Shown here: in pieces, positions 7,591 through 14,735 of the stretch
Layout of the letters: the number at the start of each line of letters is the position of its first letter
How positions within the stretch are numbered: the stretch's first letter is position 1
DNA from: CALABS01 sp050260775
GTDB lineage: Bacteria; Pseudomonadota; Alphaproteobacteria; Rhodospirillales; Magnetospirillaceae
Assembly: GCA_050260775.1 (NCBI GenBank)
Contig: JBLNCP010000049.1
Span: 16,574 to 80,573 of the forward strand
DNA length: 64,000 nt
Reading direction: 5' to 3'
Notes under the pieces: generated by a model
Database searches by the model: none
What the model was told of the DNA's origin: nothing
Seen by the model: only the letters and a program-made list of their open reading frames with translations
Position numbers and translations under genes: made by a program

Positions 7591-8856
7591 ATGAACACGA
7601 CGCCAAGCGCTTCGGAATCCGTCCTGCAACATCTCGATCGGCTGATTCCCGAGCTCGAAACCTTGTACAAGGACCTGCACGCCCATCCCGAGCTGTCCAT
7701 GCAGGAGACAAGAACCGCCGGGCTTGCCGAGGGCTGGCTTCGCAAGGCTGGTTACGAGGTGACCACCGGCGTTGGCAAGACGGGGGTCGTGGGGCTGCTC
7801 CGGAACGGGGACGGGCCGACGATCATGCTGCGTGCCGACATGGATGCGCTACCCATCGAAGAGGCAACCGGTCTGCCGTACGCCAGCACGGTGACCAAGA
7901 CGGGCGCCGAGGGAAAGACCGTGCCGGTCGGACATATGTGCGGGCACGACATGCACGTTGCCTGGCTTGCGGGCGCCGCCGCCCTGTTGGCGCAGACACG
8001 GGATGCTTGGCAAGGCACCTTGATGGTGGTGTTCCAGCCCGGCGAGGAGACGGCGCAGGGCGCCCAGGCCATGATCGACGACGACCTGCTGACCCGCTTT
8101 CCGCAGCCAGTGGTCGTGCTGGGCCAGCATGTCATGCTGGGGGCCGCCGGCGATGTCGCCGGGAGCGCCGGCCCCATCACCTCGGCGGCGGACAGCCTTC
8201 AGATTAGGCTGTTCGGCCGAGGCGCGCACGGTTCGATGCCGCAAGCCTCCATTGATCCGGTCGTCATGGCCGCAGCCACGGTCATGCGGCTTCAGACCGT
8301 GGTGTCCCGCGAAGTGGCGGCGACCGAGGCGGCGGTGGTTACGGTGGGCGTCTTGCAGGCCGGCACGAAGGAAAACGTGATTCCGGACGAGGCGATCATT
8401 AAGCTCAACGTCCGAACTTTTGATGCCGGGGTCCGCCAGCGAGTACTGGCCGCAATCGAGCGGACAGTCAATGCCGAAGCGGAGGCGTCGGGCGCACCCC
8501 GGAAGCCGGAGATCACGCCATTGGACCGGTATCCACTCAATGTCAACGACGAGGCGGCGAGCAACCGGATCGCCGAGGCTTTTCGTGCCCATTTTTCCCC
8601 GGCCCGCATCCACCACACGGGACCGGCGCCGGCAAGCGAAGACTTCGGCTGTTTCGGCACGGCCTGGCATGTACCGTCGGTGTTCTGGTTCGTCGGCGGC
8701 ACCGACCCGGAAACCTATGCCGGAGCAAAAGCCGCCGGCGCGCTGAATAAGCTTCCGGTCAACCACAGCCCTCAGTTTGCTCCGGTCATCCATCCGACCT
8801 TGGAAACCGGCGTCGAGACCTTGGTCGTCGCGGCCCTCGCGTGGCTGGCGCCATAA
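7591..8856 (+). CDS. M20-family amidohydrolase / metallopeptidase
   Basis: A 421-residue soluble hydrolase of the M20D group (hippurate hydrolase, N-acyl-amino-acid or IAA-amide hydrolases), cleaving amide bonds of N-acylated amino acids with a dinuclear metal centre. Visible motifs are HPELSMQE (32-39), the metal site MCGHDMH (116-122) and the catalytic PGEE (150-153), then the lid domain with GRGAHGSMP and a C-terminal catalytic part. No signal peptide. ATG 7591 follows a CAGGAGG Shine-Dalgarno. The downstream TRIC-like gene starts 18 bp later, so the two form an operon. Third-position base use looks less GC-biased than in the neighbours. The substrate is unknown. Confidence 0.88.
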   Translation: MNTTPSASESVLQHLDRLIPELETLYKDLHAHPELSMQETRTAGLAEGWLRKAGYEVTTGVGKTGVVGLLRNGDGPTIMLRADMDALPIEEATGLPYASTVTKTGAEGKTVPVGHMCGHDMHVAWLAGAAALLAQTRDAWQGTLMVVFQPGEETAQGAQAMIDDDLLTRFPQPVVVLGQHVMLGAAGDVAGSAGPITSAADSLQIRLFGRGAHGSMPQASIDPVVMAAATVMRLQTVVSREVAATEAAVVTVGVLQAGTKENVIPDEAIIKLNVRTFDAGVRQRVLAAIERTVNAEAEASGAPRKPEITPLDRYPLNVNDEAASNRIAEAFRAHFSPARIHHTGPAPASEDFGCFGTAWHVPSVFWFVGGTDPETYAGAKAAGALNKLPVNHSPQFAPVIHPTLETGVETLVVAALAWLAP

Positions 8857-8874
8857 GCATTCATGAGGGGATGA

Positions 8875-9534
8875 ATGGGAGATACCGGACTGGAAACGCT
8901 GCTGCTGGAGGCGCTTGATCTCGTCGGTACCTTTGTGTTCGCGCTCAGCGGGGCGGCCGCCGGGGTGAGGCGGCGGCTCGATATCTTCGGCGTTTTCGTA
9001 CTTTCCTTTGTGGCGGGGAATTTCGGGGGTGTCACGCGCGACGTCCTGATCGGATCGATCCCTCCGGGTGCGGTCAGCGATTGGCGCTACCTCGCGGTTT
9101 CGCTGCTTGCCTGTGCGATCACGTTCTACGGGTCTGCCGCGGTCGAGAAATACAGCAGCCCCGTGCTTGTCTTCGACGCGGCCGGGCTGGGGCTCTTTGC
9201 CGTCTCCGGCGCGCAGAAGGCGCTTTCGTTCGGGCTGAACCCGGTCATGGCAGCGCTGCTCGGCATGCTGACCGGCATCGGCGGCGGGATGATGCGCGAT
9301 ATTCTCTTGGCTCAGATCCCTATCGTCCTGAGGGCCGATATCTACGCGCTCGCCGCTCTGGCGGGGGCGACCGTTGTCGTCGTCGGCGACCTCCTCCATG
9401 TTCCCGCGACAATTGGCACGGTCGTCGGCGCACTTCTTTGTTTTGGGGTGCGCCTCATCGCCATTCGCCACGGTTGGCGCCTCCCCGTCGCCAGACGCCC
9501 CGACGCCCCAAAGGATCGGGAGGACGGCCGCTGA
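8875..9534 (+). CDS. TRIC-type (UPF0126) inner-membrane channel protein
   Basis: A 219-residue membrane protein with about seven hydrophobic segments arranged as two repeats, each with a glycine-rich motif: GNFGGVTRDVLIG (about 49-61) and GIGGGMMRDIL (about 138-148). This duplicated GG-x-x-RD pattern is diagnostic of the UPF0126/YicG family, prokaryotic relatives of trimeric intracellular cation channels, some of which have been linked to glycine transport. It lies 18 bp after the M20 hydrolase, which could suggest uptake of an amino acid product, but this is inference. Like its neighbour, it uses more A/T at third positions than the flanking genes. Confidence 0.88.
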   Translation: MGDTGLETLLLEALDLVGTFVFALSGAAAGVRRRLDIFGVFVLSFVAGNFGGVTRDVLIGSIPPGAVSDWRYLAVSLLACAITFYGSAAVEKYSSPVLVFDAAGLGLFAVSGAQKALSFGLNPVMAALLGMLTGIGGGMMRDILLAQIPIVLRADIYALAALAGATVVVVGDLLHVPATIGTVVGALLCFGVRLIAIRHGWRLPVARRPDAPKDREDGR

Positions 9535-9564
9535 AGGGCCAGACCTTGTCGGAGCGGAAACGCT

Positions 9565-10935
9565 CTAATCGGGACGGGCGGAACGAAACCGGATGGCGAC
9601 GACCAGGCCGGGATGGTTGTCGCCAAGCTCCAGGCTGGCGCCGTGCAGGCGGACGATGGCGGCGACCAGGCTGAGGCCCAAACCGTTGCCGGGTGTCGTG
9701 CGGCTCTGATCCAGGCGGGTGAAGCGTTGGAGGACCCGCTCGCGATCGGCGGCGGGAATGCCCGGGCCGGTATCGGCGACGGTCAGGGAAATCCCCTGGG
9801 TGTCCGCCTCCACCGCCACCTCGATGCGGCCGGGGGCGGGGGTGTACTTGATGGCGTTGTCGACCAGATTGGACAGCGCCTGGAACAGCAGTTCGCGGTT
9901 GCCGTGCACCTGCAGGCCGACGGCGGGCCGCGCCGTCAGGTCGAGCCCGCGATCGGCCGCCAGCACCCCATAGAGCTCCCCCACGTCCTGCACCAGCGCG
10001 CCCACATCGACCAGCGCCGGATTGATCACCCCCATGCCGGCCTCGGCCTCGGCGATGGACAGCAGGGCGTTGAAGGTGACCAGCAGCCCGTCGGCCTCCG
10101 CCAGGGCGCTCTCGCACACGCCCTTGAGCTCCTCGACGCTGCCGCCGCGCACCACGGCGCGTTCGAGGTCGGAGCGGATGCGGGTCAGCGGGCTGCGCAG
10201 GTCGTGGGCGATGTTGTTGGTCACCGTCTGCACGCCGGACATCAGCTGGTCGATCTGGTCGAGCATGGCGTTGAGCGTCGCCGACAACCGGTCGAACTCG
10301 TCGCCGCTGCCCATCAGCGGCATGCGATGGGCGAGGTGGCCGGTGCGGATGGCCTCGGCGCCCTCGGCGATGGCGTCGATGCGGTCGAGGACCTTGCGCC
10401 CGAGCAGGTAGCCGCCGCCGGCGCCGAGCAGCACGGTGGCGAACAGCGCCCATGCCATGGCCTCGGCCATCAGGGTCTGGAAGTCGTCGAGATCGTCCTG
10501 GAGATGGCCGACCAGCAAGGTGCGGCCCGATGGGAAGGCGTCGACGCGGGCGCGCAGCTTGTGCTGGTCCTCGTCCATGGTGACCAGCAGGGTGTGCCAG
10601 CCCGGCGCCCGGGCCTCGGGGGGCAGGTGCTCGATGTTGCCGGCCAGGGGTTTGCCGTCGGGATCGACGATGGCGTAGACGCCCCGGCCCGGCCGGGCCG
10701 GGTCGGTCAGTTCGCGGACCGCGTCGATCAACCCGTCCAAACCCTCGGTCTGGCGCGCCTGCAGCAGCATTTCGGTCTCGTCGGCGATGGTCTCGTCGAT
10801 GTGGGACAGCAGCGCCTGCGAGGTCGACCAGTAGATCAGCAGCAGCAACGCCAGGACGGACGCGCCGAACAGCCCGACGTAGAGGAGCGTCAGCCGGAAC
10901 GCCGACGCGCGGAAGAAGCTGCTAGCCCTCCGCAC
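9565..10935 (-). CDS. Two-component sensor histidine kinase (HAMP-HisKA-HATPase)
   Basis: A 456-residue inner-membrane kinase. TM1 spans about 13-36, a periplasmic domain of ~120 residues follows, TM2 lies near 159-178 and HAMP at 179-231. The DHp helix carries the phosphorylated His244 in NIAHDLRSPL, and the ATPase domain shows NLVDNAIKY, DTGPGIP and NGLGLSL. It overlaps the upstream response regulator gene by 14 bp, so they are one operon and a cognate pair. The periplasmic domain has no cysteines or known ligand fold, so the signal is unknown. The genes transcribed just upstream encode cytochromes, suggesting redox or metal sensing. Confidence 0.93.
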   Translation of the reverse strand: MRRASSFFRASAFRLTLLYVGLFGASVLALLLLIYWSTSQALLSHIDETIADETEMLLQARQTEGLDGLIDAVRELTDPARPGRGVYAIVDPDGKPLAGNIEHLPPEARAPGWHTLLVTMDEDQHKLRARVDAFPSGRTLLVGHLQDDLDDFQTLMAEAMAWALFATVLLGAGGGYLLGRKVLDRIDAIAEGAEAIRTGHLAHRMPLMGSGDEFDRLSATLNAMLDQIDQLMSGVQTVTNNIAHDLRSPLTRIRSDLERAVVRGGSVEELKGVCESALAEADGLLVTFNALLSIAEAEAGMGVINPALVDVGALVQDVGELYGVLAADRGLDLTARPAVGLQVHGNRELLFQALSNLVDNAIKYTPAPGRIEVAVEADTQGISLTVADTGPGIPAADRERVLQRFTRLDQSRTTPGNGLGLSLVAAIVRLHGASLELGDNHPGLVVAIRFRSARPD

Positions 10936-11599
10936 GGAGCACGTACCCCACGCCGCGGATCGTATGGATCAGCGGCGTTCCGTGGCCCTTGTCCACCTTC
11001 TGCCGCAGGTGGCTGATGTGGACGTCGATGACGTTGGTCTGCGGGTCGAAGTGGTAATTCCATACCCCTTCCAGCAGCATCGCCCGGGTCACCACGGTTC
11101 CGGCGCGGCGCATCAGGAATTCGAGCAGGCGGAACTCGGTCTGGTGGAGCTCGATACGATGTCCCCCGCGTGCGACCTGGCGGTTGAGCAAGTCCATCTC
11201 GAGATCGGCGACCTTGAGGCGCGTCTGCACCGGGGCATCGTGGTTGCGCTTGGCCAGGACCTCCAGGCGTGCCAGCAGTTCGGCGAACACGAAGGGCTTG
11301 GTCAGATAGTCGTCGCCGCCCGCCTTCAGGCCCCGGATGCGTTCGTCCACCTGGCCGAGGGCGCTCAGGAACAGCACCGGGGTGGCGTCGCCGGCTTCGC
11401 GCAGGCTTTGAACGAGGTCGAGGCCGTCCAGGCCGGGGAGCATGCGGTCGGCGACGATGACGTTCCAGCCGCCCTGCTCGGCCATGCCCAGACCGCTCGG
11501 GCCGTCGGCGGCCACCTCGGCCGCATGGCCTTCCTCGACCAGACTGTCGCGGATGTAGGCCGCCGTCTTGTCGTCGTCCTCGATCACCAATACCCGCAT
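10922..11599 (-). CDS. OmpR/PhoB-family response regulator
   Basis: A DNA-binding response regulator of 225 residues. The receiver domain has the acidic pair in VIEDDD, the phospho-acceptor Asp in VADRMLPG, the switch Thr/Ser region LFLSA and Lys in LTKPF. The C-terminal winged helix (about 125-222) contains the recognition helix NVIDVHISHLRQK and ends in IRGVGYVL. Sequence style resembles the CusR/IrlR branch that responds to metals, but this is not conclusive. ATG 11599 is preferred; a TTG 15 bp upstream is in frame. It is followed by its kinase with a 14-bp overlap and preceded, 122 bp away, by a cytochrome c gene on the same strand. Confidence 0.93.
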   Translation of the reverse strand: MRVLVIEDDDKTAAYIRDSLVEEGHAAEVAADGPSGLGMAEQGGWNVIVADRMLPGLDGLDLVQSLREAGDATPVLFLSALGQVDERIRGLKAGGDDYLTKPFVFAELLARLEVLAKRNHDAPVQTRLKVADLEMDLLNRQVARGGHRIELHQTEFRLLEFLMRRAGTVVTRAMLLEGVWNYHFDPQTNVIDVHISHLRQKVDKGHGTPLIHTIRGVGYVLRAEG

Positions 11600-11721
11600 C
11601 GATCCCGTACCCAAGAGCCCCGGTTCGGTTCACGATAAGGGTTTAGGGCCAAGCGGCCGGTGCGGCAACTAAAGAAGCGTCCAGCCCCCTTTCGCGCGCA
11701 CCGGGCCTTTTGGGGCGGTGG

Positions 11722-12090
11722 TCAGTGCAGGGTCGCCAGATAGGCGATGACGTCCTGGCGCTCGGTGGCGTCGGGGATGCCCTTGAACTTCATCACCGTA
11801 CCGGGAATCGCCTGCTTGGGCGCCACCAGGTAGGTCTCCAGCGTCTCGGCCGACCACACCCACGCGGCGTTGCGGTTGGCGTCGGAGTAGTCGAATCCCG
11901 GCGCGCTGCCGGTCTTGCGTCCGATCACGCCGAACAGGGTGGGCGCCTTGCGTTGCGAGCCGTTGGCCTGCACCGAATGGCACTCGCTGCAATAGGTGTC
12001 GAACAGGTCGGCGCCTTTGGCGGCGTCGCCGGCCCGGGCCGGCGACGCGAGGAGCAGCCCGAGGGCGGCGGCAATGATCATCTTGCGCAT
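11722..12090 (-). CDS. Periplasmic monoheme class I cytochrome c
   Basis: A 122-residue exported electron carrier. The Sec signal peptide (MRKMIIAAALGLLLASPARA) is followed by a mature domain with heme motif CSECH at 34-38 and the axial Met100 in IPGTVMKFKG, the layout of cytochrome c2/c550. The start ATG shares its first base with the stop codon of the upstream heme-porin gene (TGATG), so translation is coupled and the two proteins are expected to work together, the soluble cytochrome probably carrying electrons in the periplasm between the outer-membrane heme-porin and an inner-membrane acceptor. The partner assignment is inference. Confidence 0.93.
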   Translation of the reverse strand: MRKMIIAAALGLLLASPARAGDAAKGADLFDTYCSECHSVQANGSQRKAPTLFGVIGRKTGSAPGFDYSDANRNAAWVWSAETLETYLVAPKQAIPGTVMKFKGIPDATERQDVIAYLATLH

Positions 12091-13442
12091 CAGAACGCGG
12101 TCCTCATCAGAAGCATGATGGTGTTGTTGTCGGAGGCGTCGCGGCCATTGCCGTCATAATTGGTCCCGGCCCCGTCGAACTTGGTGTAGCCGACGTACTG
12201 CAGGCCGATCTTGAGGTTGACCCAGGGCTGCATCCACGAGTCCTTCTTGCCGAAGGGCGCCCAGTCGATCTCGGCGATATAGCCGGTCGAGTTGGGCCGG
12301 CCGTTGGCGGTGCCGTAGAACGCGGCGTCGGCGTTGCCGGTGGTCTTGAAGCCGCCGAGGGTCAGGCCGTAGGTTTGGTCGTACCAGTAGCTGCCGTTGA
12401 CGCGGTAGGTATTGAGGTTGGTATGGCTGCGGTCGGCCCCGCCCAGAGCCTGCGAGGCGGACAGGTCGCGCCGTTCGAACAGCGCCACCGCGTTGGCGGT
12501 GAAGACGTGGGTGCGGTTGCCGAGCCACTGGTAGGTGGCATCGAAGCCGTAGTCCCGAAAGGTGTCGGTGCCCTGGCTGCGGTCGTTGTTGGGGTAGACG
12601 TCGGCGATCAATCCGAAGGTGCCGACCGAGAAGTTCTGCTTCAGCTCGTTGCGCTGCAGGGCGAGGCGCCAGTAGGGGGCGAGACCGTGCAGTTGCGGGC
12701 CGTCGTCCACCTTGACCCCCAGCCAATCCTGCTGGCTGCCGCCCAGCGGCAGGTAGCCGCCCGCCTCGGCATAGACGGTGTCGGCGAACAGGCCGTAGGC
12801 GGTGGCCCCCACGACCTTGCCGCCCAGGCCGTCCTCGAGCAGGGCGGCGGCGGTGGGGGAGGGGGCGGCTCCCGATCCCTGGTAGGGATAGCCCCAGGTC
12901 GGGGTGGAGTTGAAGATGTCGCTGACGGTGGGGGCATTGTTGACGCTGACGCCGACGGTGGAGTCGAGGCCGGCGATGGTGGTGTCGCGGCCGTAGCGGA
13001 TGTCGGTGTTGTCCCAAGACCAGCGATGGACGTTGCCGCCCCATTCCCAGGTGACCTGCGCCAACGCTCCGAGATGGTCGTAGATGCGCCCGGCATAGAA
13101 CAGCCCGACCTCGTCCACCGCCGCGTTGTCGTTGACGCCGTAGCCGGTGTTGGCGACGTCGGCGGCGGCCTGCTTCTTCTGGGTATGGGCGAACGAGGCG
13201 TCCACCATCACCGACAGCGGCAGGTAGTCGCTCTTGCCCTGGCCGTCGGAAAAGCCCGACAGCTTGAAGGCGCGTCCGTAGGGGGTGAGCTGTGGGCCCA
13301 TGGCGCCCACATGGCAGGCGGCGCAGGCTTGGCCGGTCTGGTGGGAGAAGGCGGGAACCGCCTCGGCGGGGCGGTGGAGCATCACGGCGGCAGCGATGGC
13401 TGTCAGCCCAAGGAGGGCGAGCCGCCAAATCGGTCGGTGCAT
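12090..13442 (-). CDS. Outer-membrane heme-porin fusion (Cyc2-like monoheme cytochrome plus beta-barrel)
   Basis: A 450-residue protein. After a signal peptide ending near residue 28 comes a short cytochrome segment with CAACH at 40-44 in the context VPAFSHQTGQACAACH, then PYGRAFKLSGF. This closely resembles my memory of the N-terminus of Cyc2 outer-membrane iron oxidases (a PxFARQTG-x-x-CxxCH followed by a FGRAFK motif). The remaining ~380 residues are rich in alternating aromatic/polar strands with short turns and end in Phe (MRTAF), as in outer-membrane barrels. It lies 21 bp after a cytochrome b561 gene and is coupled to a cytochrome c gene. Direct Fe(II) oxidation is not proven; related heme-porins of unknown function also exist. 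Confidence 0.75.
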   Translation of the reverse strand: MHRPIWRLALLGLTAIAAAVMLHRPAEAVPAFSHQTGQACAACHVGAMGPQLTPYGRAFKLSGFSDGQGKSDYLPLSVMVDASFAHTQKKQAAADVANTGYGVNDNAAVDEVGLFYAGRIYDHLGALAQVTWEWGGNVHRWSWDNTDIRYGRDTTIAGLDSTVGVSVNNAPTVSDIFNSTPTWGYPYQGSGAAPSPTAAALLEDGLGGKVVGATAYGLFADTVYAEAGGYLPLGGSQQDWLGVKVDDGPQLHGLAPYWRLALQRNELKQNFSVGTFGLIADVYPNNDRSQGTDTFRDYGFDATYQWLGNRTHVFTANAVALFERRDLSASQALGGADRSHTNLNTYRVNGSYWYDQTYGLTLGGFKTTGNADAAFYGTANGRPNSTGYIAEIDWAPFGKKDSWMQPWVNLKIGLQYVGYTKFDGAGTNYDGNGRDASDNNTIMLLMRTAF

Positions 13443-13463
13443 GGAGAGTCCCCTGTCAGTCAG

Positions 13464-14000
13464 TCAAACGGTACGGGAGAAGGTCATGCGGGTGAGGACG
13501 CCGTCCCGGCGCCACACCGCGTGATAAAGGGCGGCCGCGACATGCAGGGCGGCCCCGGCGAGGATGAGATAGCCCAGGATCTGATGCGCCGCCCCCAGGC
13601 GGTCGGCCCAGGCGGGGTCCTTGCCCATCAGGGCGGGCAGTTGGAGAAGGCCGAACAGATCGAGCGCGCGGCCCTTGGCGGAGGTGTAGGCCCAGCCCAG
13701 CATCGGCTGGACGATGAGGGCGGCGACCAAGCCGTCATGGACGAAGGCCGCGGCGAGGGTTTCCAGCCGGGTCGTTCCCCCCGGCGACGGGGCGCGGCCA
13801 TCCGTCAGGCGCATCGCCAGCCGCAGTGCGGTCACAACCAGGGTGGTTAGCCCGGCCAGTCGGTGCCATTGCAGCCAGAACAGGCGGTCGGTCGGGTCGT
13901 CGAAGGCTTCTCGCCCCCAAATGGTGGCGAAGGCTACGGCCACCAGCAGGGCGCTGGTCCAGTGAACAAGTCGGCGGGCGGGGGAATAGCGGAATTGCAT
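13464..14000 (-). CDS. Cytochrome b561-family diheme membrane protein
   Basis: A 178-residue inner-membrane protein with four hydrophobic helices. Histidines placed for two b-type hemes are seen in RRLVHW (residue ~13), QWHRLAG (~46), AFVHDG (~87) and the last helix pair (AAHQILGY, ALHVAAALYH). The family passes electrons between quinone and periplasmic carriers. It is the first gene of the set b561, heme-porin, cytochrome c, so it could link the quinone pool to the outer membrane. ATG 14000 is chosen because GAGGA lies 9 bp upstream and the family starts with RYSPARRLVHW; an ATG at 14018 is in frame without a ribosome site. Confidence 0.88.
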   Translation of the reverse strand: MQFRYSPARRLVHWTSALLVAVAFATIWGREAFDDPTDRLFWLQWHRLAGLTTLVVTALRLAMRLTDGRAPSPGGTTRLETLAAAFVHDGLVAALIVQPMLGWAYTSAKGRALDLFGLLQLPALMGKDPAWADRLGAAHQILGYLILAGAALHVAAALYHAVWRRDGVLTRMTFSRTV

Positions 14001-14089
14001 GCTGGTCCGTCCTCGCATTGTTTGGACGGACCTTGAATGAGGAAACTGACATTAACCTGACAGGCGTTGCGGGAATGATGTTTATAACC

Positions 14090-14560
14090 TCAGGCGCGGG
14101 CGGCGGCCATCAGCTCCAGGTTCGGCAGGGGCGTCTCAATCGCGTCGCCGGTCGCCTGCAGTTTGGCGACCAGCCAATCGTGGAAGGTGTCGTGGGTTCC
14201 GGAACCGCCCCAGGCGAGGCGGCACCGTTCGGCCGCGAGGGTGGCGGGGTGGGGGGCTGCCAGGACCTCGGCCTCGCGGGTGCTCAGGTCGATCAGGGCC
14301 GAGATGCAATCGTCACCTGCCACCCTGGGGCACGGCCACGACACCGACAGGGCGAAGGTGAGGGTACGGGACGACGGGTCCATCCAGCCCTTGCGGCAGG
14401 CGATTTCGCCGACGGCAAGCCAGGCGGAATGGCTTTGCCTCAAGGCAGCCAGGAACGTGGGCGTGTCATGCGCCGCCTCGAGGGTGGCGGCGGCGTTGCT
14501 AAGCAGGGCCGAGGCGCAGTGCTCGGCCGAGAGCCTCGTTCCCGAAGGCGCGTTTCCCAT
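14090..14560 (-). CDS. Hypothetical protein, 156 residues
   Basis: Not recognised. A soluble, mostly helical protein without signal peptide or membrane segment; it contains five cysteines (for example LSAEHCAS, GEIACRKGW, SWPCPRV, GDDCIS, AERCRLAW) and conserved-looking tryptophans. ATG 14560 is preferred over upstream ATGs because GGGGGAG precedes it. It lies between the cytochrome b561 gene and the heme-containing diguanylate cyclase on the same strand, so it may belong to the same redox-responsive set, but spacing (89 and 175 bp) does not force an operon. Confidence 0.55.
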   Translation of the reverse strand: MGNAPSGTRLSAEHCASALLSNAAATLEAAHDTPTFLAALRQSHSAWLAVGEIACRKGWMDPSSRTLTFALSVSWPCPRVAGDDCISALIDLSTREAEVLAAPHPATLAAERCRLAWGGSGTHDTFHDWLVAKLQATGDAIETPLPNLELMAAARA

Positions 14561-14691
14561 GATCTCCCCCCATTCGACATCGCTGGTTGGGATGATCATC
14601 ACCCGGTTGGGGGGGCTTAATTCCATGACGGATTCGTATAGGCCGGCTCCGGTAGGCGTATAAACTCCCTCCGACCTGTCCTTAGCCTAAA

Positions 14692-14727
14692 GGCGGAAGC
14701 GCCGGGTCCCATTTCAGCACTTCCGCC
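14692..14727 (-). terminator. Hairpin after the heme-diguanylate cyclase
   Basis: GGCGGAAG (14692-14699) pairs with CTTCCGCC (14720-14727) just beyond the stop codon of the minus-strand cyclase (14736). A competing GCCGGG/CCCGGC pair lies inside. Terminator function is likely but no U-run is visible. Confidence 0.45.
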
Positions 14728-14735
14728 CGGCTTCA

